Source of the DNA: Oenanthe sinensis
Taxonomy: Eukaryota; Streptophyta; Magnoliopsida; Apiales; Apiaceae
Assembly: GCA_028671895.1 (NCBI GenBank)
Contig: CM053810.1
Location: forward strand, 62,497,501-62,561,500
Direction of reading: 5' to 3'
Length of the DNA stretch: 64,000 nt
The position numbers were made by a program, and so were the translations under genes. This document shows, in pieces, positions 33,631 through 45,739 of this stretch (the stretch's first letter is position 1; each line of letters begins with the position of its first letter). The notes under the pieces were generated by a model that was given only the letters and a program-made list of their open reading frames with translations, did not search any database and was not told where the DNA came from.

Positions 33631-34017
33631 TGTGTGTTATAACCGTTAAGTCATTTCCCTACCAAAGCTTGACAACTACTATGTACATACTGTAAAATTA
33701 TATATTAGTGAAGTTTTTATTAAAATAAATAGGACTACAGGATTGCATTTTTGTCGAATTCCATCATTCTATGTCATCAACTATTATGGGCTTAGAGAAT
33801 GAAATAATTTGGGATCATTATGCTACATATTATTTAGGAAACTTAAATAAAAAGTTAAAGGGAGGCCTGGTGGTTTTGCTCAGAAGATCTTTATCATCTT
33901 TTTCAAGTCTTCGCAGTAGATAAGAAATGAATATAGCACAAAAAGGCCAAATTTGAGGTACATAAGTAAACTATATTTTTGAAATTATTACCCATTTATC
34001 ATCTTTAAGTATTTAAT
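33631..34017. other. Unassigned Helitron interior
   Basis: No coding family is visible in this AT-rich stretch before the RPA-like exons. Confidence 0.3.
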
Positions 34018-34418
34018 AGTTGCTCAAGATTCAACTGAAGCTGTTAATGTAATTCTTTCTGATCGCGCTGTTAAACGTTTAGTTGGAAAAAGTGCAACAA
34101 AAATGATACAGGATCTCGGGGAGGTATAAACATATATTTTATTAACAAATATGTGCTGCGTTTTAATATTTAAACTATGACATATATTATTTACTTTCTA
34201 TGTAATTTTTTTACAGGCGGCTTCTAATCCATCTATTCCTCAACTGATTTTGGACATTACTGATAAAGATGTTACCTTAAATATAAAGATAAGTAAAGAT
34301 AATGTACTAATTAATAGTGCGTGATGCTATTGATACTTATATTTCTAAAAACTCAAAAGCATCGACTTCTGAATTAGTACATGAAATTTCAGACTTTACA
34401 ATTTCCAGTGTTGGAGAT
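34018..34418 (+). pseudogene. RPA1 (OB-fold)-like remnant of a Helitron
   Basis: 34018-34123 encodes VAQDSTEAVNVILSDRAVKR, LVGKSATKMIQDLGE and ends at a GT donor. 34217-34323 continues PSIPQLILDITDKDVTLNI, KISKDNVLINS to a stop caused by a small indel. 34324-34418 continues in another frame with DAIDTYISKN. The arrangement is that of the C-terminal OB-fold domain of replication protein A large subunits, which plant Helitrons commonly encode. It lies about 750 bases before the element's 3' end, the expected place. It is not functional. Confidence 0.7.
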
Positions 34419-35136
34419 GTGAGTTGCTTTTTTAATTATTCAATAATATAATTCTTTAATTTGAATACTTGTGTAAATTACTAATACTTCAATACTTTAA
34501 TAATTTTATAATGTTGAGTTAGGAAATACTCTAGGTTCAGTTAAATTTTCCAACAAGAAGATTAAACTGGTATTTTCATTTATTGAGAATAAAAAATATC
34601 ATGCATGCCATATATTAAATTATAATTTTTAGGTATTGACTGTCTTTATATTTTTCAACATGACATGAAAATGAGGAGGAGCTTTTGTCTATTAAAGTTT
34701 ATTTTTTGGATGGAAGATACTTGAGATTTTAAAATGTTTGGAGAATATATTTTCACATATTTATTATTGTGAGGCTTCATTTTTCTTTAACAATTTTGGC
34801 AATGTTCGAATAATTTAGACATATTTGAATTTGAATTTGAATTTTATTTCGTATGGGATGATTGTTACTTAATTTTTCTTCAACGTTTTGATATGTTTCA
34901 ATGTTTTTAGACATATTTTTTTTTCACGTGGGATGATTGTTTATATTTTTAATATATATGTAACATTCTCACATATATTTTAAATTTATAATTATGATTA
35001 TTATTCTTAATGAATAAACGTTACTTAAATTAGTTAAATTCCTTTATTTTTTATAAATTATAAATAAATTTACTAATGCTCAAATTTCTTAATTTTTTTT
35101 TAAATTATCTAATTTTTTTTATTGTTTATAATCTTA
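34419..35136. other. 3' non-coding part of the chimeric Helitron
   Basis: This AT-rich sequence between the RPA remnant and the terminal hairpin contains no coding region. Confidence 0.4.
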
Positions 35137-35167
35137 CCCGTGTGCGAAGCACGGGCAAATTCCCTAG
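35137..35167 (+). other. Helitron 3' terminal hairpin and CTAG end
   Basis: Stem CCCGTG (35137-35142), loop TGCGAAG, stem CACGGG (35150-35155), eight bases, CTAG (35164-35167), then host T. This is a textbook Helitron 3' terminus. Confidence 0.92.
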
Positions 35168-36539
35168 TATAAATTAGTGATTCAAAAAGCCCCCTTTTTT
35201 TTGGGTGGGGGGGGGGGGGGTGGGGGTAAGTTGCTGGTAAATTTAGTGCGCTAGATGCTAGTAAACCATTGGTATATCAAAGTTCAAGGCTTCAAGCAAT
35301 ACGGATTTTCTCAGACCACTTTGATGTTGCATTAGTTTTTTTGAATATGACCTGACTTCGCAGAAGGTAATATGTGCATACATCGTACAGATATGTAAAT
35401 ATAATTTTTTGAGCAAGTACAATTTACTTTTTTTGTTATAGTTTCTTGGAGTGGAAAGGGATGTGTAAATAGCCAAATAGGTGTGTGAATGTGCGATTAC
35501 AAACAAGCAATTGCACATAAATGGTGCGCGATATGCTTAAGCACGCAGACGAACATAAATCTTTATTCGTTCATTCCATGTATGGTGGGTTTTGAGGTGT
35601 TTTAGTTTTTTGCGGTTACGAAGTCTGTTTTTTCAAGATTAATATTTCAATATCTATTATATATATAATTTCAGACTGTTAAGTAGTAAAGAATGTTAAA
35701 CCAACTTTTCCCAAGTCAAAATTAACTTGTACAAAATGGGAGGGGTAATTCAATTACATATAAAACTAGTGCCAGCAGCACGCGTGTATTTAGTCCAAAA
35801 AGTAAAGAGTTAATAATGTAGATTGGTATCTGTCGTTTAAAAATTGAAGATTGATTCTTATATGAGTGTAGGGGTTGACAAACAAATAAAGTGTTTCTTC
35901 ATGATTACTTCCCCAACTGGATGGAAAAAGGAACAACTAAAGTTGGTTTATTTTTATAAAACATATTCAGATGCTATTAGTGCTAAGTCAACTGCTTTGA
36001 TATTAGAAATTTTTCTAACAGTTTTTGTATCTTCGTGAAGTAACCTTTTCTCAGCTTCAACACAAATGCCTAAACTATAACTTAATATATATTTATGATG
36101 TATCCACTAAAATTTAACTCGTCACTATTTTTATTTTTTTTAAAACATTTCATCTTTGTTCCGACTCCCAAAAGTTAACTTTACCATAATAGTTTCGCAA
36201 CAAATTAAAAAAGAAAAATTTTTGGTATCGATTTGTGCGAGTTTTTTTTTTGTTAGTTGTATCGCTTTATGCTAGTGTTCTTGTGTTTGCTGCATTAAAA
36301 ATGAATTATATAGTGTATTGAGAGATCTGACAATACTTTCGACATGTCTATAGCTGTGTCCGGCATGTAGATAGCATGTCAGTTAGGATGCGCTTGATAC
36401 GGTGGTGAAAATCTCATGCTCAAAAAAAAAAATGTTCATAACAAGAAGTCTTTGCTACCTCTAAGTTCAGTTTTTGCAACTGAATCATCTGAATATCGCA
36501 CCATCCATAAAATCTATGAGGGTCAATTGTGAAGTTACT
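35168..36539. other. Intergenic DNA with a long G run
   Basis: A tract of about 20 G broken by one T lies at about 35204-35225. It could form a quadruplex or reflect assembly of a homopolymer. No gene was recognised; the frames at 35258 and 35844 have no family signal. Confidence 0.4.
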
Positions 36540-36781
36540 GTTTAGTCTGTTTTCATGGGAGATGTAGGCTGGATTGCTCGGGAGATCATTGAAGTCATTT
36601 TTAATTTTTAGAATATTTATATTCAGTTTGTTAAGTAATTCGGAAATAAAGCGGCTAATTGTTTAACTAATTTATTTATTTTTCAAACTGATTGCATAAT
36701 CAGTTGGGGGTTTGTCACTTGTCCCGATTGAGTCTTTTTCAAATTATTAATAAAATCTGTTTTAAATTTGATTAAAAAAAA
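36540..36781 (+). mobile_element. Severely truncated LINE 3' end
   Basis: The reading YIQFVK-stop-FGNKAANCLTNLF matches the last RNase H motif of plant LINEs (FxxRxxNxxAxxLA). It is followed by a short 3' UTR and an A run at 36773-36781. Only about the last 240 bases of the element remain. Confidence 0.6.
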
Positions 36782-37424
36782 ACTTTCCTTTTACCTTTTT
36801 CCATCATGTATTCGACTTCAATATTATATATATGGACATGGACTATAGTTATGAGGTGATATGCGTAGGGCATTCCTCACTTATTGTATTGTAGACCGCG
36901 ATTCGAAAATTTTAAATAGGTCTCTAAATATTTTTTTCAACATAACTATAAAAAAATTATATAATATAACAGAAATTTACGGTAAATTTTCCAAATTTTC
37001 ACTTATTTTCACAAAATTTTTATCAAATTTTCTTGAAAAATCTATTTTTTCAATAACAAAATTATCCATAACTCCTTTAAGTGACTCTCCTAACTTGATC
37101 AACTTGTTTTTTTTTTTTTCTCTTTTCACAGATAATTACTTTTTAGGTAATATTATATAAATCAAAACTCAAACAATTGACTTAAAAACAATTGGCTTTA
37201 TAATTTTTTTAATTAAATAAGAGATTATGGATTCTGAGGTCGACCTCGTATAATTTCCCGGAAGTTATACTCAAATCTCGTATTAAAACATGAGTGCGCT
37301 ATTGTAATTTCAGAATATTATGCATAATTACAAATTTACCATTAAAAAATTATACTAAAACACCCTATTATCTTAGAAAATTTTCTGAGGTCAACTTCAC
37401 GTTCCTTTTTCTCATTAAATAATA
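36782..37424. other. AT-rich intergenic DNA
   Basis: The 99-codon frame at 36861 is Phe/Ile/Asn-rich low-complexity sequence and is not a believable gene. Nothing else was seen. Confidence 0.4.
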
Positions 37425-38552
37425 CTAGATTTTAACCCGTACGATGCACAGATATTTTGTTTTATTAACTAAATTATTTATTTTAAAATTACTAATATTT
37501 TATAATTTTAAAAAGTTTTAATATATTATAATTATATTAATTTTTTAACTTATTTTAAATATATATTTTTACTTCAATCGAATTAAATATAAATAAAAAA
37601 ATTATAGAATACTAAAAATAAATATGCATATTGCACAAAATATAAATTTATATTATTAATACATATAAATGTAAAATTTTGTGATTCGAAATATTATGAA
37701 CATGATTTTTTAATATATCAAACAAATGTTTAATATATTTAAGATCGTACATATTAAATTTAAATATATTTTTGATAAAATCTCTATTATGTTCTTTATT
37801 GAACCAAACATTTTCTCTTATATATAAATTGATTAAATTTAAAAAATGTATTAATATTTATTAATTTATATTATTTATATTTTAATTATTTTATTTATCA
37901 AAAAACATGATTCAAAGTATGGGATAACGTATTTTTGATATCGTATTATATATAATATAGTAACAAAATAGAATATGTATTTAATATCTTAGGTTAAGGT
38001 TGGACTTTTAGTCGGAGAACTCAAATAATTATTAAAAAAACCCCTAATTTCTTCGATTTGATCCAAACCAATGAATTAATAAGATTTCTAAATTCTAATA
38101 TAATAATTTATTCTGTTAGTTTAACTGATTCTCCGTATAAAGTTACCCTTATATCTTATATAATATATTAAATATTTTTATAGAAAAAATTTGGATAAAA
38201 AACTTTAATCCTCCTTCTCATAAAAAAATTCACGGTTTTCCTCCATATCTTTATATGTAAAACCATAATATCATCTATACTCTAATCTAATAATAATACA
38301 TAATAATATGTGATATATGACACGTCTCTATATAAATCTAATATAAAAAGTATTTTAATGTTTTAAATCAATTATAAAAAGGTTTCATAAACGGAATAAA
38401 ATTATCCGATAAAAATTCGTAACTGTATTTTCTCTCTAGTATATATATTAATTTTGGATGTTGGACCACCCCAGAATTAAAGATAATTTTGCAAGTTTCG
38501 CGTGCGCCGTAAAATTGCCCAATTCTAACTTATGAAACTCAAAATATTGTTT
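37425..38552 (-). mobile_element. Helitron-like repeat family Y, short copy
   Basis: It aligns with 24535-26386 at both ends and lacks about 700 bases of the interior. Its minus-strand 3' end is better preserved: a CTGTGCATCGTACGGG hairpin remnant, TTAAAAT, CTAG, then T (plus 37424). No coding domain was found. Confidence 0.65.
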
Positions 38553-40736
38553 TTATAAATAAAAGTTTTAGTTTAATATTTTTATTTAAAAAAGGAATTT
38601 TGAATTTTTCAAAAAAAGAATTTTAAAAATAAAATTTGTATTTATGTAATCAAAGCTCTTAAAAATATATGATAACAAATTAAAGGTGAAATATTATTGT
38701 AAAATTTGCTCAAGTCTTTGGGCAGGAAGTAATAGTTAAACTTAGTACAAGGAATATATGGGAATCCAATGTTTACGATCAGAAGAAGACGATGGTTATA
38801 TATAGTACAAACATCAAAGCCTAATAAACTACGTTTGTTTATCCAGAGTTTAAGTGGGGTATAGATTTTTATTTGTTTTGATTTTAATTTCTTCTGAAAA
38901 GATTTAAATTGTGGAGAATAAACATGCATTAAAAAGTACAAACAATTTGTGAATTGTGGTTAAGCAAGCATGACCTATATAACTTGATGTTATCCCAAAC
39001 AATATACTAGTACTAGTACTAGTCTTTATTCCCAAAATAGCATTAGTTAAGAATAATTCTTAAAGGACGAGACAGGTATTGACAGCTCAATTAGCCATAA
39101 AAATCCCTCATGGCTGAAATGATTGCGATGCTTGAAATCGGAACCAAAATTACAAATTCAACTGCGGTAAAAGCAAATAATTTATCTCTTGTAATTAAAG
39201 GAAATTTAACTACTTCTCACAATGTGTTTTAAAAGAACACTCTCGAGTATTCATCGATCCGTTCATATCATAAATAAAAACTAAATATTATTAATATCAC
39301 ATTACAAATTACAATTTTAATTTTTGCGGATGGTTTGATTTGTAAACCATTTACTACCATCTTCCACTTATTCGTCACGTCCTTTTTAGACTTAGTAGTT
39401 AGCTGGCATTGCCAGTTGCTCAAAACTCGTTTTTCGGATTGAACGGTGATTCGCGGCCCTTCATATTTTATTTTGGAATAATAATTTATTATTCGTATTT
39501 CTAATAAATTATTAGTAGAAAATCAAATATGAAACTCCTATCCAAGGGAACTTTGATATAACATGTTACCGATTCTCCTAAAATCGGATTCATATATCAT
39601 ATTCTGGCATATCGATACAATTAGTACAAAATTAAACATATATATATTTTTATAGGAGGAGGAAAAAGGATGCAAGGGGCAAGGTTATGCTTATGTGATG
39701 TATGGGGACAGATAGGTCACATGATAGCGTTGCATAGAGATTTGAAAGGCCCAGTTTTGGATTTACTCTCTGTTTGTGGTCTCATGTGTCATGAGTATAA
39801 ACAAACAAAACTTGTAATGAACGTGAGACTTGTTAAGAGAATAAGTGGCAAACTGACTAGTGAGTACTGGGTGTGAGAGAAATAAAGTTTATTCACTTTT
39901 CTATGTCTATTCATTCCTTTCAAGAATTCAAGGTTGGTGAAACCCCCCATCCCTCATTTCTTATTATATACATTTATTTATGTAGAACAAATTATTATTC
40001 TTTTTTTTTTTTTAAATATTGGAGTTTCCAGTGGGAAAAGCAATACTAATACATCCCCATGTTTTCCTAGTTTCATCAAGTTCTTGGTTTTTTATTCCCA
40101 TTATTGCCAGATTTATGCGGTGTCTAAATGATGATAACTTGGACTTTTTAACTCCTCTTTCAAGATAATGGGGGGTACTCATCAATCATAAGAAAGAAAA
40201 TTTAATACTATTTACAATTTATTTTTAGCAAATTTTGTACTTACATTTTATTTTTCTTGAAGAGCTCCAAGAAAAATAAAGATAACATTTTTTTCTTCCT
40301 TTTTAACAAATTGTTGCAGTAGTGATATTCCCAAGTTATTTATAGTTGTGGGTTTGCTTTATTTTGCAACCACTGAGCCACTGTCTATAAGCATTGATTC
40401 TAAGTTGTATAGTTAGAGCCCTCCAAGCTGAATGTGCTTTCTGGGGGTTATTCTTTCTTTTGATTCCCTCCCTGTAATGAAAATGATTTTCCTCTTTTGT
40501 CCTTGTCTTTAACAACTCCTTTTCATTGATTCTTGATTTTCTCTCACCCGTGCAGCTGTTTTACACATACTTTCTTATTGAATATTCACCTAATTTATTT
40601 TCCCATTTTCAATCTAGTATAAATAACAGATTATGAATTTGGGTTTTGTTCATTGCAGTGTTAAGTTTCATCTAGTACAGTAGCTACTCTTGTTGTTTTG
40701 GAGACTGCATTTTAAGTTTCTCACTCTCCAAGAATA
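38553..40736. other. Intergenic DNA and promoter of the hydrolase gene
   Basis: No gene was recognised; the 99-codon minus frame at 38642 and frames at 39670 and 39934 have no family signal. A CTAGTACTAGTACTAGT repeat lies at about 39007. The last few hundred bases are rich in T and CT and probably hold the promoter and 5' UTR of the thioesterase gene. Confidence 0.4.
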
Positions 40737-43700
40737 ATGAGTTATACTAATTCCTCTCTGGGTTCTGGTTAGTCTTCATTTCTTTCACTTGTGTATTTCT
40801 TGCCTGGTACTTATAGATTGGTTTTAGACTTGTAATAATGATTAAAAGAATGGTACTTTGTAATTTTTTAGTGTTTTCGAAGAGTTAAGTGGTGATATTG
40901 TTGAATCAATTTCAGGTAGCAGAACGGCTAGAAGGGCGTTTGAGTTCGGAAGAACATATGTGGTGAGGCCTAAAGGGAAACACCAAGCTACAATAGTCTG
41001 GCTGCATGGCCTTGGTGATAATGGCTCAAGGTGTGGTTCATATCTTCTTAAAGTTTGTGCTTTTATGTACTTACATAATACATGGTCATTGCAGTTGCTA
41101 TGCTTATGTTGTGTTTGGCTGGGATGAATAAATTTGGAAGGAATGTAATGGGATTTGAACTATATTATGGGTGAATTTTTAAAAATTTCATTCATTCCCC
41201 CACTCAATTCCTAACAATTTAAACTAAAACTCAAATCTTCCAACTTGAGATGGAATGCTCCATTCTCTCCCATATACATTTTCTTTACAATTCTTATCAA
41301 AGAAATTTTGCACTCACCCATTTTTTTTTTTCAAATCTTCCGTCCTACCTTCATAAATTTCTTTTATTTTCACCCATTCCATTCCATTCCATTCCTCCCA
41401 ACCAAACACAACATTATGGTTTCTTGAATGTATGTGTATGATGAAGCCTGTCATTAAACTTCTTGCATTATGAAAGTTCGTCTCAAACTCTCATTTAAAT
41501 GTTAAATTGTAGACCAGGCAGTGCAGTCACAACTAATACATGGTCTTACAAAAGAGAATGTAAACAATGACCACAAAAAATGGCGACCCTGATTTTGGTT
41601 GAATCACAGATAGGACATTAATCCGACATTCCTACTCATCAATAATGCAGCTAAGGTGGCTAATATATAATTTCACTGTTAGCATAAACCGTAGCAGGGG
41701 ACCAGCTAATGCACGCATATAAAACTTCATCTTTTGGCCTTCACTATTTATTTGCATTACTTACCAGTTACTGCTACCACTAGAAGTTTGGTTTCTCTTT
41801 TCCATGCCAGCATAAACTCGAAAGAGGAGAAACCAGAAGTTAGAATATATTTGTCTACTTGCCATAGCAGTTTACAAGTTTGTAATAGATTCTGGGGTCA
41901 GTTGATGACAGAGAAGCAGTGGAGTTGTATAGAACTTGAATCCCCTTTGCTTCATTCTTCTTTAAAGGATTTGGATGTGAAAGAGCAGCAACTAATATTT
42001 TTGTAACTAACTCTCTTTTCATAGGAAGTGCAAGAAATAGGCTTGTAAGAGGATATTTTCTAAGTACTGGCTTGATTGCTAATTTTTTTATACAAAATTG
42101 AAGGGGTATGTAGGTTCTGTAATAAATTTTCCGTGCAGCGGCATTAGCTATCAGAAACTTTTGGTTTTGTAATTCACAGTTGTAGTGGTCGTATTTACTT
42201 GACAATTAATATCATATCTGAAAATGCACACCTAGAGGGGGGGGGGGGGGGTGAATAGGTGTTATGGTTAACAATGACCGATTTTAATTTTACCAAGTTA
42301 TTAATCCTGTCAACTAGCTAAGATTGATTAACAGACACTGTCAGCTAGCTGCTATATGCAATGCAATACAGAAAAAGTAAATAACACAAGATCTTTTAGC
42401 CAGGTTCGACCCCTAATTCTCTATGGTCTACGTCCTGGTCCCCTACCAACTGGTAAGAGAGAATATTATTAATCAAATCAAACCACGATTACAGATTACA
42501 ATAATATTCCACCCTTTATCCCTTGCAGCTGATACTAGCTTGCTGAAACCCCTGTTCCACTGAACTATTCTGCCTCTAAGCACTATACTACCCTAGCATA
42601 GCCTTCTCTAGCCTCTAGTTCCCTTGAACCCTGTTTCACCAGCCTAGCAATCCAGCCACAACTTGATTACAATCAACGATTACAAGTGAATAAAAGTTAC
42701 AACTCAAACTATAAGCTCTCACGTATATATATAACTATATAGAATAATAGAGCTCAAAGATATTTGCTAAGAACATTTGTGTTTGAGAAGATGTGTGTAT
42801 ATGTTTTGCAAATCAGTATATCTTCACTTGGTTCATCGAATAAGCAATACACACACATGTATTTATATGAATACACTATTCGAATTAACAAACTCAATCT
42901 AACGTTGGAATTACAACGTTCAACTTGATTAGGCTAATTCAAATGACTAGTATTCAAAACTACGAATATTGAGGTTTGTTGAAGATAACATATACGTTTA
43001 AAAATAGCCTCAATATAAGTTTAAATATTAGATAAGAGTTGGTTAGATAAAAGATAAAGTTTAGTCAAAACCCAACTCCTATTAAATAGGAAAACTAATT
43101 TGAATAATAAAATATATTTGGATAATATAAAACTGAGCTCTAATATAATATATAACCATATATATATTAGATAAACTCGTACAAGTAAGATCCTACAAAT
43201 TCTTCATAAATTTCGGACTTCCTTGCTTATCCAAACAACTTCTGCGTTCCCAGTGTCAGCTCGCTGATACAACCTGTTAACATGCTGTCAGCTTGTTGAA
43301 ACGCTCTGTTTTCCTGCTTTCAGCTTGCTGTCAATGTACTTAAACAATTTTATACTGATAAAACATATCAGTAAGCTAATACCTGCAAAACCATGTTAGT
43401 ACATGTATAACAGCTTGCTATTTTATATCATATACAAGCTTTCAGCTTGCTAACAGTGTGATCATCAAAATCTAAAGGGTTTCAATATCCAACTATACCG
43501 TGTCTGTCTGAAAAAGTTAGTCCATCATGATGTAGGCAAAATACCTTTTGATATTTAAACAAAATGATTATAAAGAGCAATTGGCTTTTTTACGAGATAA
43601 TGCTTTTGAGATCCGATGTCTTTTACCTTGACGAGTAATATGTAGAAAATTGTAAATCCCTTTGGTATTTTATGCTAATTACTGGTCATAATATTTAAAT

Positions 43701-45739
43701 AGACAGCCTTTCATGCTCATCGGTCTATGCTTATTATTGCAGCTGGTCTCAACTCTTGGAAAATCTTCCTCTTCCAAATGTAAGATTCCCCCCCCCCTCA
43801 AAAGTATCAAACACGAGCTCGTTGTATTTGTTTACATTCATACGCACACTGTTGTTTCCAATATACAAGCAGTTGCATAAACCTTTGAAAACCGCCCCCC
43901 CCCCAAAAAAAAAACCCCACAAATAATAAGAAATAGGGCAGAATTGAGTAAATGTTCTCTCCTGGTTCCCAAGCTCTGTTTTTCACCAATTTATATTAAA
44001 ACTCATGATGCAGATAAAATGGATTTGCCCAACTGCTCCAACTCGTCCAGTGGCTCTACTTGGTGGATTCCCTTGCACTGCATGTAAGACAAAACCCGGA
44101 ATTTTAACATGCCATAATGATTAATAAGTTTATCTGAGATACTTTGTGTTCTGCCACAGGGTTTGATGTGGGAGAGCTTTCAGAAGATGCTCCAGATGAT
44201 TTTGAGGGTCTAGATGGTTCAGCTGCGCATATTGCAAACTTGTTATCAACAGAACCTGCTGACAGTAAGTTTCTACCATCGAAAATATTGCGATTCACAT
44301 GGTACCTTCTATCATGTAATTTATCTCTCACTAGTCACTCCTTACTCCAAATGCTTCAACCCACTACACAATCACATTATGCGACAAAAGTTTCATGTAA
44401 AGTTAATTGAGACCAATTGGTACTTTCCTTCTTGATGGGATGCTAGCATTTTATTTTACCAAGACCAGACTGGCCTTTGCATGTTTTGTTTCAGTGCATG
44501 GTGTGGTACTTGGCATTTTTTAGGCTAACACGTGTTCTTCCCTTTTTGGAAACAGTTAAGCTTGGTATTGGGGGATTCAGTATGGGTGCTGCAACTGCTC
44601 TCTACTCTGCCACCTGCTTTGCACAGGGAAAATATGGAAACGACATTCCTTACCCTATTAACCTGAGGACTATTATCGGTCTGAGTGGATGGCTTCCTGG
44701 TTCAAGGTAGGACTAGAATAGGCCCCTTTTGGCATCCAAGTCTCATTTAATTCCTTTTTCTCTATGCACACATAATTATGAAGAGTTAGTTGTGATTCAG
44801 TTTGTGCCAGTGAATTATGGTAACAATAAGATATAGCAATCTACAAATAAGATATAGCTTCTACACATGTTTCTTTTTCTAGTTCCAGCCAAATTTCCTA
44901 CTATGGTCATAAACTTGATTCCTAGTATTTCTCAATATCAGAGTTCATTTTTGATATATAAAAAATGGCACTTCTCAATATCAGAGTTCACATCCAGACG
45001 GTTGTTAATATCAAACTGTAAGTTTCTGTTGTACAGGAGCTTAAGGAACAAGATAGAAGGTTCAAATGAAGCTGTGAGGCGCGCTGCATCGTTGCCTATT
45101 TTGCTCTGTCATGGAATTTGTATGTATATTAGCTTTTAAAATGACCATGCATTCCATATTTCCATTTATGCAACACCTTTCATGGTCCAATGCTTAATAG
45201 CTTAGAAGGCCTGAACCTCCTGAGAATTCCCTTGAACCCCTTGTAACTTTTGGTTCACTCTTGAAAATAAGGGGTTCTAACGACCACCATTTAAACCGTG
45301 AAAATATTCCATCGATCTTCGGATAGACACAGGTTAACTGGTCTGCATGACTGACTTACACAATGACATAGTTCAGGTGTTAAGCTTAGATTTATATTAA
45401 AACATGGGTCATTGAGGGTTAAATGTCTGCATCTTGATCTGTTCCCCAATATGCCATAGGTGATGAAGTTGTTCCTTATAAGTATGGAGAAAGTTCCAGC
45501 CACTGCTTAAGCTTATCTGGATTTCAATATCTCTCATTCAAAACCTATGAAGGGTACTAATACAATTTTCTTTATATACATATATCATTATTTTTTTACT
45601 ACATACACACCTTGAGTCTGAATAAGAATAATATAAAATGGGATGATTGTGCAGGCTAGGACATTACACAGTGCCCAAGGAGATGGATGAGGTGTGCAAT
45701 TGGCTACAGGTGAGGCTAGGACTAGAGGGGTCACGCTGA
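40737..45739 (+). CDS. Acyl-protein thioesterase-like alpha/beta hydrolase
   Basis: Nine exons, all GT-AG: 40737-40767, 40916-41030, 43743-43779, 44014-44083, 44160-44264, 44556-44706, 45037-45119, 45460-45553 and 45655-45739. They encode 256 residues. Key segments are EFGRTYVVRPKGKHQATIVW, LHGLGDNGSSWSQLLENLPL, KWICPTAPTRPVALLGG, GIGGFSMGAATALYSA (nucleophile Ser in GFSMG), CDEVVPYKYGEKSS (catalytic Asp) and GLGHYTVPKEMDEV (catalytic His). This is the phospholipase/carboxylesterase (APT/LYPLA, SOBER1-related) family, cytosolic enzymes that remove acyl groups from proteins or lipids. The triad is complete and the length typical. Intron 2 (2.7 kb) is swollen by repeats. The exact substrate cannot be read from sequence. 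Confidence 0.95.
41107..41413. mobile_element. Tourist-like MITE in intron 2 of the hydrolase gene
   Basis: The termini TGTTGTGTTTGG and CCAAACACAACA are perfect inverted repeats. They are flanked by TTA on both sides (41104-41106 and 41414-41416), the PIF/Harbinger signature. The element is 307 bases and non-coding; the two short frames at 41245-41441 are spurious. Confidence 0.88.
42225..43490. repeat. Dispersed-repeat-like insert in intron 2
   Basis: It begins CACCTAGAGG followed by 17 G and GTGAATAGG. It contains GGTTCGACCCC at about 42404 (which resembles a pol III B box). Short phrases such as CAGCTTGCTG and GCTAGCTG recur several times. It may end near ATCATCAAAATCTAAAGGG. I believe it is a transposable element because of its sharp start and different composition, but I cannot assign a class and the ends are approximate. 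Confidence 0.45.

Larger units (their letters stand above)
27310..35167 (+). mobile_element. Chimeric gene-fragment-carrying Helitron
   Basis: The 3' end is canonical: hairpin CCCGTG-TGCGAAG-CACGGG, eight bases, CTAG, then a T (35137-35168). The proposed 5' end is A|TCTATATATTC at 27309-27310; this is inferred and could be off by some tens of bases. Between the ends lie, all on the plus strand, an unknown Ser-rich coding start, and fragments of an NPF transporter, mitochondrial HSP70, GDSL lipase (twice), a coiled-coil protein, a NEK kinase and a syntaxin, then an RPA-like remnant. Plant autonomous Helitrons often carry RPA genes, and plant Helitrons are known to capture gene pieces in transcriptional orientation. 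No helicase (RepHel) core was recognised, so the element is probably non-autonomous. Confidence 0.75.

Noticed and set aside
36861..37160. 99-codon plus-strand frame
   Set aside because: Phe/Ile/Asn-rich translation of AT-rich DNA without motifs or splice context.
38642..38941. 99-codon minus-strand frame
   Set aside because: No recognisable domain, and composition expected from AT-rich intergenic DNA.
39670..39876. 68-codon frame beginning MQGARLCLCDVW
   Set aside because: It has no similarity I recognise and lies in the upstream region of the hydrolase gene.
41855..42205. 116-codon minus-strand frame
   Set aside because: It is antisense within intron 2 of the hydrolase gene and shows no family similarity.
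42396..42420. B-box-like GGTTCGACCCC suggesting a tRNA gene or SINE
   Set aside because: No A box, cloverleaf or terminator at the right spacing; kept only as a note on the repeat.
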